Shown one piece after another: positions 36,870-46,424 of a stretch of DNA of 64,000 nt; position 1 is the first letter of the stretch, and every line of letters begins with the position of its first letter. The notes below the pieces were generated by a model. That model saw only the letters and a list, made by a program, of their open reading frames with translations. It did no database searches and was not told the DNA's origin. A program made the translations under genes and the position numbers. The stretch comes from Bradyrhizobium sp. cir1 (GTDB taxonomy: Bacteria; Pseudomonadota; Alphaproteobacteria; Rhizobiales; Xanthobacteraceae): assembly GCF_014198245.1 (NCBI RefSeq), contig NZ_JACIHE010000004.1:186001-250000 (forward strand), given 5' to 3'.

Positions 36870-37690
36870 ACTTTACAGAAATTCGGAAATTACGTATGGA
36901 TCGCCCATCCCGGCTCATTCTTGAGGGGCGATCATGAGGTCGTCATTGTCGCGAGCCGGGCTTGCGGTGGACGCGGCAGCGTCGTGCACGAGAAGTGCGG
37001 GCAGGGCGGATTGCTCTCCGTGAGCCCGAAACTGCGTGCGGACGAACGGCGCTGCTAGGCTTCGTCTCGCCTGTAAGTTTCCGGCTCCGTCGACAGGGCT
37101 GGGAAAACTGCGGCGAAATGGCGGGCCGTGCGTACGGCAAAACCGTGTGGTCCTGACCGTCGTTGCTACGGTGAAGCTCTTGCGGAGGCGGCAGTCGCGT
37201 CAACCGGCGCCGCGCCGGTGAATTTCGCAGGAGTGAGGGAGGCCAGAACGAACTCGGCTCCCGGGAGAGCACGGCATAAGCCGTCCGACCATCGCGCAGG
37301 GAAGGCCGAGTGATTGGCTACACCTGTATGCTGCTGTGCGGTCTTCCTTGCGCTATGTTTTGCGCAGCAGACCGCGGGTGCTGGTTGAGCACCCGGCCTT
37401 CCCTGTGCCCTCTTGGATCGAGAGGGTGGAGTGACGAAGCAAAGCTCGGGCGAAACGCGCCGCGAGGCTGCGAAGGTGTGTCTGCCACCACACACGCACT
37501 GTCATCGCCCGGCTTGACCGGGCGATTCAGTACTCCGAGACGGCAGTGATTGAGCCGAGAGGCCGCGGCGTACTGGATTCCCCGCCTGCCGCCTACGCTA
37601 AAGCTTCGGCGCCCCTGGACCTCAACCCCGGCGAAGCCTTGGCGTAGCCGGGTCGCGGGGAATGACAGTGATACTTGGAGAACGAGCCAT
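36870..37690. repeat. Long composite intergenic repeat region
   Basis: About 800 bases without a credible gene. It contains GATCGCC/GGCGATC arms (36899-36935), a long GC-rich module that I recall as a multi-copy Bradyrhizobium intergenic sequence (around 37030-37490), and a palindromic unit at about 37500-37670 built on CGCCCGGCTTGACCGGGCG and the CGGGGAATGACAGTG end. Short frames here run across repeat junctions. The recollection of copy number needs a genome search. Confidence 0.55.
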
Positions 37691-37701
37691 CGCCACACCT
37701 T

Positions 37702-37781
37702 CGTCATTGCGAGCGCAGCGAAGCAATCCAGAGTCTTTCCGCGGAGGGATTCTGGATTGCTTCGCTGCGCTCGCAATGACG
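37702..37781. repeat. Perfect 29-bp inverted repeat element
   Basis: Bases 37702-37730 and 37753-37781 are exact inverted copies, starting CGTCATTGCGAGCGCAGCGA and its complement. The pairing extends a few bases further inward (CCAGA/TCTGG) around a loop of about 18 bases. It is a clean REP-like hairpin between the efflux operon and a small secreted protein gene. Confidence 0.88.
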
Positions 37782-37814
37782 AGGAGGAGAGTGCATGCGC
37801 TACATTCCGCTCTC

Positions 37815-37985
37815 GTGCCCCGGACGCAGCGCAGCGTCCCCGGCGATGCGAAGCATCGTGCGGTGCGGTGCGCTGCAAAGCCGGGGCCCATCTCTCCGAG
37901 CGATCCGTGTGGCGTGGGTCGCGGCTCTGCGCCGCAGCGCTTCGCGCTGCATCGCGTCCGGGACACGCGAATCCGATCACCACGA
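37815..37985. repeat. Dispersed palindromic repeat
   Basis: A series of nested palindromes, GCCCCGGACGCAGCGCAGCG, GATGCGAAGCATC and GCGCAGCGCTTCGCGCTGC, ending at the stop of the small secreted protein gene. A related phrase (CTCGGACGCGGTGCAGCG) opens the repeat region at about 14341. Confidence 0.6.
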
Positions 37986-38345
37986 AATCGGAATCCTCTG
38001 CGCAAATCCGCCCAGGTCCGAATCCGGATTCAGGGGCTGACGGTCGAGCGGCCGGTTGTTGTTGCTGCGTGCGAACGAAACGCCGGGCGGAAAGGCATAG
38101 TCGGTGAACTTGCGATCGCCGGGAAGTACCTCGGTGCCGCCGTCCAGCCAGGATCGCTTGCTGACATAGACCCGCGTGTGCGGACCGGACTGATAGGAGT
38201 GGTTGGGGCCGCGCGGACCGTACTCATAGACCGTATTTTGTGTCGTCTGTCGTTGATCGCGCTTGCCGGTCGTCCCGGCATGAGCGGCCAAGGTTGAGGC
38301 GAGGAGGGCGACCAGCACCGTTCTGGTCATGACACGCGCTTTCAT
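37977..38345 (-). CDS. Small secreted hypothetical protein (122 aa)
   Basis: From the ATG at 38345 the protein has a signal peptide (MTRTVLVALLASTLAAHAG) followed by a polar, tyrosine-containing mature region (YEYGPRGPNHSYQSGPHT) and an arginine/asparagine-rich end. A second ATG five codons later is equally possible. I do not recognise the family; I recall similar small secreted proteins in Bradyrhizobium. The C-terminal codons run into a dispersed repeat, so the original end may have been altered. Confidence 0.6.
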   Translation of the reverse strand: MKARVMTRTVLVALLASTLAAHAGTTGKRDQRQTTQNTVYEYGPRGPNHSYQSGPHTRVYVSKRSWLDGGTEVLPGDRKFTDYAFPPGVSFARSNNNRPLDRQPLNPDSDLGGFAQRIPISW

Positions 38346-38641
38346 CGACGAATACCCATGCGAGTTCCTGATGTCGTCGCCTCTCGCACCGGCTTGAGCC
38401 TCTGTAAAGAATCCGGGCGTTGCGCAATGTTGCTGAAGGTCTGCATGGGCGACCCGTGTGCGCAGCGGGCTCAATGCCGTTCGGTCACTCGGGCAGGCTC
38501 GCGCGAACGTCATGGCTCCTGCGCTTGCGTGCTGATCCGCCAATCAAATTGAACGACCGGAAACAATCCAGAAATCACAAAGCCACACCACGGCCACAGC
38601 CGTCTCGTTTCAGAGCAGGCTAGGTGCTCTTGAGGTGTGGA

Positions 38642-41155
38642 ATGTCGTTTTTGCGGCCCTGGCTGATCGCGGTGGTGATGTGCGGTGTATCGATTGCGAG
38701 CTCAGTTCCTGTCGCGCTGTTGCCGCAGCCGGCGGCCGCGCAGGCGGTGGAGACGATCGTCGTCGAGGGCAATCGCCGCGTCGAGGCCGAGACCGTGCGC
38801 TCCTACTTCAGGCCCGCCCCGGGCGGACGTCTCGATCAACCGGCGATCGATGAAGGTCTCAAGGCGTTGATTGGGACAGGCCTGTTCCAGGACGTGAAGA
38901 TCAGTCAGTCCGGCGGCCGCCTCGTGGTGTCGGTGGTGGAAAATGCCGTGATCGGGCGCATCGCCTTCGAGGGCAACAAGAAGATCAAGGACGAACAGCT
39001 CTCGGCCGAGATCCAGTCCAAGCCGCGCGGGACTTTCTCGCGGGCGCTGGTGCAGTCCGACACGCTGCGAATCGCCGAGATCTATCGCCGCTCCGGCCGC
39101 TACGACGTGCGCGTCACGCCCGAAGTCATCGAGCAGCCGAGCAATCGCGTCGATCTCATCTTCACGATCGTGGAAGGCGTCAAGACCGGCGTGAAGTCGG
39201 TCGAGTTCATCGGCAACAACGCCTATTCGGCAGCGCGGCTGCGTGACGTCATCAAGACGCACGAAAGCAACCTGCTCAGCTTCCTCGGCAACAACGACAT
39301 CTACGATCCCGACCGCGTCGAGGCCGATCGCGACCTGATTCGTCGCTTCTATCTCAAGAACGGTTTCGCCGACGTCCAGGTCGTCGCCGCGCTCACTGAA
39401 TACGATCCGGAGAAGAAGGGCTTCAACGTCACCTTCAAGATCGAGGAGGGGTCTCAATATCGCGTCGGATCGCTCGACTTCCGCTCCAGCATCCCGAACT
39501 TCGACGCGAGCTCGATGCGTTCCTATTCGCGCGTCGGTACCGGTTCGCTCTACAATGTGGAAGCGGTCGAGAAGTCGACCGAGGAGATGCAGATCGAAGC
39601 CTCGCGACGCGGCTATGCCTTCGCCATCGTCCGGCCCAGCGGCGACCGTAATTTCGAGGCGCACACCGTCTCCGTCGTGTTCAATATCGACGAGGGCCCG
39701 CGAACCTATATCGAGCGCATCAACCTGCGCGGCAACACCCGCACGCGTGACTACGTCATCCGCCGCGAGTTCGACATCTCCGAGGGCGATGCCTACAACC
39801 GCGCCCTGGTCGACCGGGCCGAGCGGCGGCTGAAGAACCTCGACTATTTCAAGAGCGTCAAGATCGTCACCGAGCCGGGCTCGTCGAGCGACCGCGTCAT
39901 CCTGATCGTCGACATGGAGGAGAAGTCGACCGGCGACTTCTCGATCTCGGGCGGCTATTCCACCAGCGACGGTGCGCTGGCCGAAGTCTCGATTTCCGAG
40001 CGCAATTTGCTCGGCAAGGGGCTCTATGCCAAGGCCTCGGTGAGCTACGGCCAGTACTCGCGCGGCATCTCGCTGTCCTTCGTCGAGCCCTATCTGCTCG
40101 ACTACCGGCTGGCGCTCGGGTTCGACACCTACTGGAAGCAGCAGAAGTCGAACAGCTATACGAGTTACGGTGTGACGACGTTGGGCTTTTCTCCGCGCCT
40201 GGGCTTTGCGTTGCGCGAGGACCTCTCACTCCAGCTGCGCTATTCGCTCTATCAGCAGAGCATCACGCTCGCCAGCGCCTACAACAATTGCAACAACAAT
40301 GCGTCGAACACGTCGCTGGCCTTCAATCCGACGCCGGCCTATATCAAGAGCGTCTTGGGCGGCGTGGACCCGACTAATTCCACGGATTCGGGCGTTTACG
40401 GATACGGGTGCTATGGCGACGGTGAGTCGAGCCTGCCGGTCCGGCGAGAGCTGGCGAACGGCGCGACCTGGACGTCGGCGCTCGGCTACACGCTGAACTA
40501 CAACACGCTCGACAACACCAAGAACCCCACCGACGGCTTGCTGGTCGACTTCAGGCAGGATTTTGCGGGTGTCGGCGGCGACGTCACCTATCTGAAAACG
40601 GCGATGGACACCAAGTACTATACGTCGCTCGTGTCCGATATCGTCAGCGTGATCCATCTCCAGGGCGGTCTCCTCAGCAAGCTCGGCAACCAGGACCTGC
40701 GCATGCTGGATCATTTCCAGATGGGGCCGAACCTCGTGCGCGGCTTCGCCTCCAACGGCATCGGTCCGCGCGACATCACCTATTACAATTACGGGTCCAA
40801 CGGCGATGCGCTCGGCGGCACGAAATACTGGGGCGCGTCGATGGAGTTGCAGATGCCGTTCTGGTTCCTGCCCAAGGAAGTCGGCTTGAAGGGCGCAGTC
40901 TACGCCGATGCCGGATCGCTCTGGGGCTACCAGGGCCCGACCTCATGGTCGGCCACCGGCGAAGTCAACACCAAGGTGTGTCCAACCTGCGGACTGCAAT
41001 ATGACGACAGCAGTACGGTGCGATCGTCTGTTGGCGTCGGCCTGATCTGGGCCTCGCCGTTCGGGCCGCTGCGCTTCGACTACGCCGTGCCGCTGACGAA
41101 GGGCAAATACGACACGGTTCAGGAGTTCAGGTTTGGGGGTGGCACTTCGTTCTAG
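38642..41155 (+). CDS. bamA: Outer membrane protein assembly factor BamA (Omp85)
   Basis: An 837-residue outer-membrane protein with a signal peptide (cleavage near AAAQAV). Five POTRA domains span roughly residues 35-420 and a 16-strand beta-barrel ends in phenylalanine, the usual last residue. It inserts other proteins into the outer membrane. The ATG at 38642 follows GAGGTGTGG. In most alphaproteobacteria bamA lies between rseP and lpxD; here it stands alone, so it may be a second copy. An extracellular loop with CNNNASN and four cysteines in the barrel (two in CPTC) is notable. The fragment at 29512 derives from a relative. Confidence 0.92.
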   Translation: MSFLRPWLIAVVMCGVSIASSVPVALLPQPAAAQAVETIVVEGNRRVEAETVRSYFRPAPGGRLDQPAIDEGLKALIGTGLFQDVKISQSGGRLVVSVVENAVIGRIAFEGNKKIKDEQLSAEIQSKPRGTFSRALVQSDTLRIAEIYRRSGRYDVRVTPEVIEQPSNRVDLIFTIVEGVKTGVKSVEFIGNNAYSAARLRDVIKTHESNLLSFLGNNDIYDPDRVEADRDLIRRFYLKNGFADVQVVAALTEYDPEKKGFNVTFKIEEGSQYRVGSLDFRSSIPNFDASSMRSYSRVGTGSLYNVEAVEKSTEEMQIEASRRGYAFAIVRPSGDRNFEAHTVSVVFNIDEGPRTYIERINLRGNTRTRDYVIRREFDISEGDAYNRALVDRAERRLKNLDYFKSVKIVTEPGSSSDRVILIVDMEEKSTGDFSISGGYSTSDGALAEVSISERNLLGKGLYAKASVSYGQYSRGISLSFVEPYLLDYRLALGFDTYWKQQKSNSYTSYGVTTLGFSPRLGFALREDLSLQLRYSLYQQSITLASAYNNCNNNASNTSLAFNPTPAYIKSVLGGVDPTNSTDSGVYGYGCYGDGESSLPVRRELANGATWTSALGYTLNYNTLDNTKNPTDGLLVDFRQDFAGVGGDVTYLKTAMDTKYYTSLVSDIVSVIHLQGGLLSKLGNQDLRMLDHFQMGPNLVRGFASNGIGPRDITYYNYGSNGDALGGTKYWGASMELQMPFWFLPKEVGLKGAVYADAGSLWGYQGPTSWSATGEVNTKVCPTCGLQYDDSSTVRSSVGVGLIWASPFGPLRFDYAVPLTKGKYDTVQEFRFGGGTSF

Positions 41156-41547
41156 TTGGACGCCCGCCGCTGCATGTCGAGAGAGGATCGCGTCAATCTA
41201 GGAGAGAGTCGCGAGCATTGGCAGGCCAACGAGATCCTGCGAAAGCGAAGCGCTCATTTGGGCGTGGCAGAGCTCGACGGCAGTCCAGGCCATGACCGCA
41301 TTTGTCGATGGTCATCGTGGACGGTCTGGGGGCCAGGTAATGCGAAGGGTCTTGCCGATCGCCCCGTCGAACGCCACGCTCACATGAGCAGGCGGCGCGC
41401 CAGCATCGATGTCGATGCCAGTGTCGGAGAATTGGGCACGCGGAGCTGCGCGACTGCGGCCTTGCCGTGCGGGGGCCGGACGATCGCGGTCGCGGCGCCG
41501 GAGCACCGCCTGGCGCTCCGCGCAGCCTCGCACCGCGCTGGCGGCCC
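41156..41547. other. Gap without a convincing gene
   Basis: About 390 bases between bamA and the convergent formyltransferase-like gene. A minus-strand frame (41312-41533) ends in a protein-like stretch (DTGIDIDAGAPPAHVSVAF) but its N-terminal part looks like GC-rich noise and no start with a ribosome-binding site is evident. It may be a degraded gene end. Nothing else is visible. Confidence 0.4.
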
Positions 41548-42084
41548 TTAGTTCATCATCGCGAGCGCCGGACGCCGGCCTTCGCTGGACTCGATGATGC
41601 CGGGGAGATCGGTAGCCTCGCCGGCGATCATGCCCGACATCTGCCAGAACAGGTACGCAAGGCGAGAGAACACCATCCGCTCGCGCTCGGCAGCAACGGT
41701 GCCGTCAGGAATCGTCACGGTCTCCAGGCCGACCACCTTCTTGAAATCCGGCCAGATCATCATCGATTGCGCGATCACGGAATAGCAGCGCGGATCGTCG
41801 TCGCTCTCGTCGGGCGCCGGTGGCAAGCCCGGATATTGCACCGGCGCGGCGTAGAACTTGTAGGCGCCATAACCGAGCTGGAGCAGGAGCTTCTCGGGAA
41901 CTGCGACATCGGCCGCAAAGGATATCAGCCGTGCTTCGTTCAGCACGTCAGGCTTGGTCGCGCTGAGGTCCGATGCGCGGAGCGCCGAGCAGAAGGAGAG
42001 ATCGCGATTGTGCTCGCGGAGCAGATTGGCCAGCGGCTGCTGTTGTTGCACGGTGTCGGTGAGCAGGATGATGGTCTTGAGCAT
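41548..42084 (-). CDS. Formyltransferase-like protein, possible glycan modification
   Basis: A 178-residue cytoplasmic protein. The segment ARLISFAADVAVPEKLL followed by YGAYKFYAAPVQYPGLPP resembles the N-terminal fold of formyl transferases, where a YNFHPGPPEYPGW-like segment holds the active site. Here the His-Pro-Gly core is changed to Tyr-Ala-Ala, so activity may be altered. The protein is shorter than methionyl-tRNA formyltransferase and lacks its C-terminal domain. It is last in a three-gene run with the glycosyltransferase-like and HAD-type genes, 12 bases after the former. A role in modifying a sugar or flagellin is inference. Confidence 0.55.
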   Translation of the reverse strand: MLKTIILLTDTVQQQQPLANLLREHNRDLSFCSALRASDLSATKPDVLNEARLISFAADVAVPEKLLLQLGYGAYKFYAAPVQYPGLPPAPDESDDDPRCYSVIAQSMMIWPDFKKVVGLETVTIPDGTVAAERERMVFSRLAYLFWQMSGMIAGEATDLPGIIESSEGRRPALAMMN

Positions 42085-42096
42085 CTCGGATCTCCG

Positions 42097-43431
42097 TCAA
42101 GGGAAAAGCCGGCGTGCGGGCATGACCGCATCGTCGGAAGCGTGGGCGGCGAAGAAGTCGTTGGCGATGCGCTGTCCCGGCGCGATCTCCAGGATGCGGT
42201 AGCGCGCCTGCGCGGCGGCCTCGCGCGCGGCACCGACGTCGTCCTGCCAGGCGCAGAGCGACAGCTCGAGCCGGCTGTACCCGCCGCAATCGGCGGCATA
42301 GGCGCCGGTCACGGCCTCCACAGTCGCGGCCACCGCGCCGGCATCGTTGGCCGAGACGTTGCGCAGGATCACGGCGATGCCGTTGCCGGTCTCGGCTTTC
42401 GAGGTCATCACCATGAAGGCGTCGCGGGCGCCGGTGCGGCCGGCGCGACGGGCGGCACGCACCATGCTCGCAAAGCCGGGATCGGAACCGAGCTCAAGCG
42501 TCGTCGTCTGCTGGTCATGCAGGATCGTGGCGCGCGAGGCGCCGAGATCACCCTTCAGCGCGTGATAGGATCGCGGCAGCCATACGGTGTCGAGCGGCAC
42601 CTGCGACGACGTCAGGCTCCAGGCCTGATCGAGCAGATAGCCCTCCCAGATTGCGGGATAGGAGGCGGAAAGCTGTTGCCACGTGCGAAGCAGCCGCTCC
42701 GCACGTGCGGAGCGGCCGAGATAGAGCATGCGCGCCGATATCTCCCAGCGATTCCACTTGTGGACGGCGACGTCGCAGCCTAGGAACGACGGCAGAAGCG
42801 GCGCCGCGCGCAAGACGGCGTCGGTTTCGACGAACAGGAGCGGCTCGCGGTATTTGGTCCACATCCGAACCATGAACTCGGCCTTCTCGAAGCAGAGCAG
42901 GCGATCGCCGAACTGGGTTCCGACCGGCTCGATATGGCAATCGAGCCGCAGGCGTTCGATCGATTGACGCAGGCGCAGCGACGCGGCCTCGTCACCGCCG
43001 CGCGGGTAACAGGACACGACCCGCGGGCGGATGCCGGACTCATCGGCGGCGGCGAGGAGTTTGGGCCAGCCGGTGCCGCCCCACCACATCTCGTGCGGGC
43101 CGTCCGCGCCGCAGGGGCCGACGGTGCCGAACTCGGTCAGCTTGGATTTGAGGAAGTCAAAGCCCGGATTTTCGCTTCTGGGAATGACGAGGGCGCAGCC
43201 GGGATTGAGCGAGCGGTAGAACAGCTCCGCTGCCGCGCCGCTCAGCGGCTCCTTGAGAATGACGACGCCGTTGCGTCGTCCGTCCGGGATACCGTCGAGC
43301 GCCGGCGTACCGTACTGGCCGACCAGCCAGCTCAGGCGGTCGCGCTGGGCCTCGCCAAGCCGGATGCCGCCCGATTGCAGCAGCCGATCAAGATTCGCGT
43401 GCGTCTCGTCCGTCAATTCCGTGCCCCTCAC
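42097..43431 (-). CDS. Glycosyltransferase-like protein of unknown family
   Basis: A 444-residue protein, probably from a GTG at 43431. No membrane segments are seen. The stretch FVETDAVLRAAPLLPSFLGCDVAVHKWN, followed by a DQAW segment, resembles the metal-binding core of GT-A glycosyltransferases of the nucleotide-diphospho-sugar type, with a D-x-D-like site. The N-terminal half (about 90-150) is not familiar. It lies between the HAD-type and formyltransferase-like genes and opposite the flagellin cluster, so transfer of sugar to flagellar protein is a reasonable but unproven guess. Confidence 0.5.
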   Translation of the reverse strand: MRGTELTDETHANLDRLLQSGGIRLGEAQRDRLSWLVGQYGTPALDGIPDGRRNGVVILKEPLSGAAAELFYRSLNPGCALVIPRSENPGFDFLKSKLTEFGTVGPCGADGPHEMWWGGTGWPKLLAAADESGIRPRVVSCYPRGGDEAASLRLRQSIERLRLDCHIEPVGTQFGDRLLCFEKAEFMVRMWTKYREPLLFVETDAVLRAAPLLPSFLGCDVAVHKWNRWEISARMLYLGRSARAERLLRTWQQLSASYPAIWEGYLLDQAWSLTSSQVPLDTVWLPRSYHALKGDLGASRATILHDQQTTTLELGSDPGFASMVRAARRAGRTGARDAFMVMTSKAETGNGIAVILRNVSANDAGAVAATVEAVTGAYAADCGGYSRLELSLCAWQDDVGAAREAAAQARYRILEIAPGQRIANDFFAAHASDDAVMPARRLFP

Positions 43432-43495
43432 GTCGCCAGCCCCTGACGTCGCCGGCCCCTGGACTTCAACGGCCCGGGCAGCGCGATCAGGCGCA

Positions 43496-45910
43496 CTATT
43501 TGGGGACGGACCCGAGCGGCGTGATTGCGACGGAGTAGACCGCGATCTCCTGCGCCATCGGGGCGACCGGGATCAGCAGGCAGCCGTCCCCGTCCTCGGT
43601 GCTATAATGCGCGCCGTTCCGCCGCACGCCCGCATAGACCAGGCTGTCGGCGGCGATGCCGATCGCGTCCTGGCTCTCGGCAGCATCGCGTACCGTGTCG
43701 GCGGACTGGATGGTCACGCCGTGCAGCAGGCCTTCGGCAGCGAATTTCGCCAGCGGCAGCGCGATCGTGGTGATGCCCATGGCGCGCGAGAGCGGAATGC
43801 GCAGGCGCAGCTCACCGAGGCCGGTGCGGTGAACGGTCACCGCCTCCAGCGTCGCTTCGCCATTGCCGTGGAACAGGCCGATCTGGACCGGATCGCAAGG
43901 ACTCTCCCCGAAGACGTCGGCGGGCAGGCGGTTCGCGCCGAACAGCGCATAGAGATAAGCATGGGACGGCGATAGCCGCGCAAAGCAGCCTGCGAGCCAC
44001 ATCGGCGGCGCCGATGCCGTGCAGGCGGCTGAGAGGCCGCGGGCGGTGATCTGCCGACGGATGAAGTCGCCGTCAATCATTGGCGCCAGCGCATGGGTGC
44101 CGAGATTGACGTCGTGCTTCAGTTCGCCCAGCAGCGCCAGCTCGTCATCGTCGGGCAGCAGCAAGAGGCGCGCCAAGGTTGCCGCGCACCAGCGCGCGGC
44201 GACGTCGGGTGTCGCATAGGGGCTCAGACCAAAATCGAGGGCGACGTCTTCGGCGGTTTCTGCAAAGGCGAGAGCGCCGGCCTGGATTTCGGCGGCCAGC
44301 GCGATCTGGCTTTCGGGGCGCGGATTGATCTCGCGCAGCACCTGGTTGCCGTCATAGTCGCGCACCGAGCCGTCGGCGGAGCAGCAGATCTGCTCCAACA
44401 GCGCGACGTTGCGGATCAGCATGCGCTTGACGTGAGGGGTGACCACGAGGTCGGAGATGAATCCTTCGGCGCTGTCCTCCTCGGCGAGGTCGTCGAAGGC
44501 GTCGTCGAGCGACATCAGATAGGCGCCGTGGAGGCGGATCCCGATGCCTTCGAGGTCGAAGATGCGACGCAGCGCCTTCTGCACGCTGCCGGAATAGCCG
44601 AGATCGGCGAGGACGAGATCGGTGCAGTCGTCGAACCCGGGTACGGCTTGACGCAGATAGGCGAGCAGCCGCGCGCGCAAGCCTGCGGCAAGCTCGACGA
44701 TTTCGGCTGGATTCATCAGTCCCGGAAGCGCCCCGGCGAGTTCCTCGCCGGAGGCGATCCCGTCCGGGAAGCCGGCAAAGAACGCGGCGACCCTCGCCGG
44801 CATGACCTTGAGCATGTCGCCGAATGTCGACGCGTCGATCTTGAAGACCTTGCTGAGGAGATCGACGAGCGGCTGCATCGTGTCCGCCGAGGCGATCAGG
44901 CTGACGCGGCGGTTGATCTCGATATAGGCCGATGTGGTGCCGTGAAGCTGCTGCCAGATCTGGTGCGACAGAAAGCCGTCGCGGCCGAGGAAGCCGAGAA
45001 CAACCGTCCGCCCTGGGCCGGAGGCCTCTTCACAGCGCCTGGCAATGAAAGCGTCGAATGCCGTCATCACCGGGCCGAGCACGGTCACGCCGAGGTGGAA
45101 GGCCGGCGACCTCTCGGCGCTGCGTGCGGCCACCATGCGCCGCAAGGTGCGTGCGCCGTGGTCCAGCCGCGAGGGCGCGCCCTGGCACAGGAGCTCGAAC
45201 AGGGCGGTCTCGCGCTGAAAGGTCGACGCCAGTTGTGGCGTGGCCTGCGGATAATAGCGGGGGCGGATGCCGTGGCGCTTCGCCCCCCTGATGTCGGCCT
45301 TCTCGTTGTCGCCGACGTGAAAGGAGGAACCGGCATCGATACCCTGCTCCGAGAGATATCTGGCGAACAAGGTTTCGCTCTTGCTGCTGCCATGGTCGCA
45401 GGACGCATAGAGGAAGTCCCATGTGAGTCCGGGATGGCAGGCCCGCAGCAACCGCGCCAGCCGGTCGGAGTCCCAATAGGTGTCGGAGATGAAACCGACG
45501 CGACGGTTCGCGCGCTTCATGTCCAGGTATTGCCGAAGCATGTCGGGATTGGCGCGGCAGAGCTCGAGCTCGGCTGCGAATTCTGATTCGACCAGATCGT
45601 TCAGGTCGCGTCGCGAAAGGCCGAACAGCCTGAACGGAAAACAGGAATAGATCTCCGCGATGTGCACTTCGCTCGCGCCGCGCGTTTCTTTTGCCGTTCG
45701 GCGCGCACGCGCTTCGGCCTGGATGCGATGCTGAACGAAACTCGTGGAAACACCAGGACAAGAACTTGAAATGCCGGAAAGCTCGTAAGTCCTTTCAAAT
45801 ACGCCATCCGGCGTCGCGCAGGCGCGAAGCAGAAATGTATCGAAAACATCGAATGACCAAGCAGAAACAATTTGCGTGCGGCGCTCCGTGCCGCTCGTTG
45901 CGATCTTCAT
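43496..45910 (-). CDS. HAD-superfamily protein with large C-terminal domain, glycan-cluster type
   Basis: An 804-residue protein from the ATG at 45910. The N-terminal HAD domain is complete: motif I DVFDT (D21, D24), motif II S142 (ISDTYWD), motif III K177 and motif IV GDNEKAD (200-206). The following region with LGFLGRDGFLSHQIW and YIEINRRVSLIA resembles the second domain of HAD proteins found in surface-polysaccharide clusters, where a Ser-Arg-Arg-x block is usual. The last 300 residues are unfamiliar. It is the first of three genes running away from the flagellin region. A phosphatase or phosphotransfer step in glycan building is inferred. Confidence 0.7.
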   Translation of the reverse strand: MKIATSGTERRTQIVSAWSFDVFDTFLLRACATPDGVFERTYELSGISSSCPGVSTSFVQHRIQAEARARRTAKETRGASEVHIAEIYSCFPFRLFGLSRRDLNDLVESEFAAELELCRANPDMLRQYLDMKRANRRVGFISDTYWDSDRLARLLRACHPGLTWDFLYASCDHGSSKSETLFARYLSEQGIDAGSSFHVGDNEKADIRGAKRHGIRPRYYPQATPQLASTFQRETALFELLCQGAPSRLDHGARTLRRMVAARSAERSPAFHLGVTVLGPVMTAFDAFIARRCEEASGPGRTVVLGFLGRDGFLSHQIWQQLHGTTSAYIEINRRVSLIASADTMQPLVDLLSKVFKIDASTFGDMLKVMPARVAAFFAGFPDGIASGEELAGALPGLMNPAEIVELAAGLRARLLAYLRQAVPGFDDCTDLVLADLGYSGSVQKALRRIFDLEGIGIRLHGAYLMSLDDAFDDLAEEDSAEGFISDLVVTPHVKRMLIRNVALLEQICCSADGSVRDYDGNQVLREINPRPESQIALAAEIQAGALAFAETAEDVALDFGLSPYATPDVAARWCAATLARLLLLPDDDELALLGELKHDVNLGTHALAPMIDGDFIRRQITARGLSAACTASAPPMWLAGCFARLSPSHAYLYALFGANRLPADVFGESPCDPVQIGLFHGNGEATLEAVTVHRTGLGELRLRIPLSRAMGITTIALPLAKFAAEGLLHGVTIQSADTVRDAAESQDAIGIAADSLVYAGVRRNGAHYSTEDGDGCLLIPVAPMAQEIAVYSVAITPLGSVPK

Positions 45911-46424
45911 GCTGCAATTCCCCGTCCACAAGGACGATTAACGTGCGCATGTGTCGAGTCAGGCGCCACGTATACGAAAAAAGTTCACGCGCGATTCGAA
46001 ATCGCGTTCGTCGCGACTGACAGATTCAAAAAAATCGCTAGGTTCGAAAATGGTGATTCGGAAAAAATTGCCGGGTGCGAAGGTCGTCCAGCTGTCATTC
46101 ACACTCGGAAACAATCTCTTCTTCACGCGCAGCGCGCGTGTCGTGTTCGATCGCCTAGTGCCGCGTAATGTCAGCGTTTTCTCCCGAATACTTCTGTCCA
46201 AGGATGGATGATCCGCCATGGCGCGAGATGATGTGATGATTGCAGGTTTGAAGCGCGAAAGGATCGCGCGGTCGGCAATTATTGCCCGATGCTCGGCAAA
46301 ACGTACCGGATAACATCTTGAAAAATAACAAAAATTCTTCGCCTGGATTGTTTTGGTGCCGCGTTCAACGCCTGGAAGCCGTGTGGCATGTGCGCTCCCG
46401 GCATTGCGGGTTGGAGGTTGCGGG
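45911..46424. other. Divergent regulatory region before the ECF sigma gene
   Basis: About 510 bases between the HAD-type gene and the sigma gene. It is noticeably richer in A and T than its surroundings (for example ATCTTGAAAAATAACAAAAA at 46313), as expected for promoters. I see no credible gene; a minus-strand frame of 86 codons starting at 46219 has no ribosome-binding site. Confidence 0.5.

Noticed and set aside
36943..37272. 109-codon minus-strand frame before the efflux operon
   Set aside because: It lies in a composite repeat region, lacks a ribosome-binding site and has no protein-like pattern.
37318..37983. 221-codon minus-strand frame containing AQRSNPESL and LDCFAALAMT
   Set aside because: These strings are translations of the palindromic repeat at 37702-37781 and its neighbours, not a protein.
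46378..46410. Possible sigma-54 promoter (TGGCATGTGCGCTCCCGG) before the ECF sigma gene
   Set aside because: The -12 element TTGC is not at the required distance from the GG of the -24 element.
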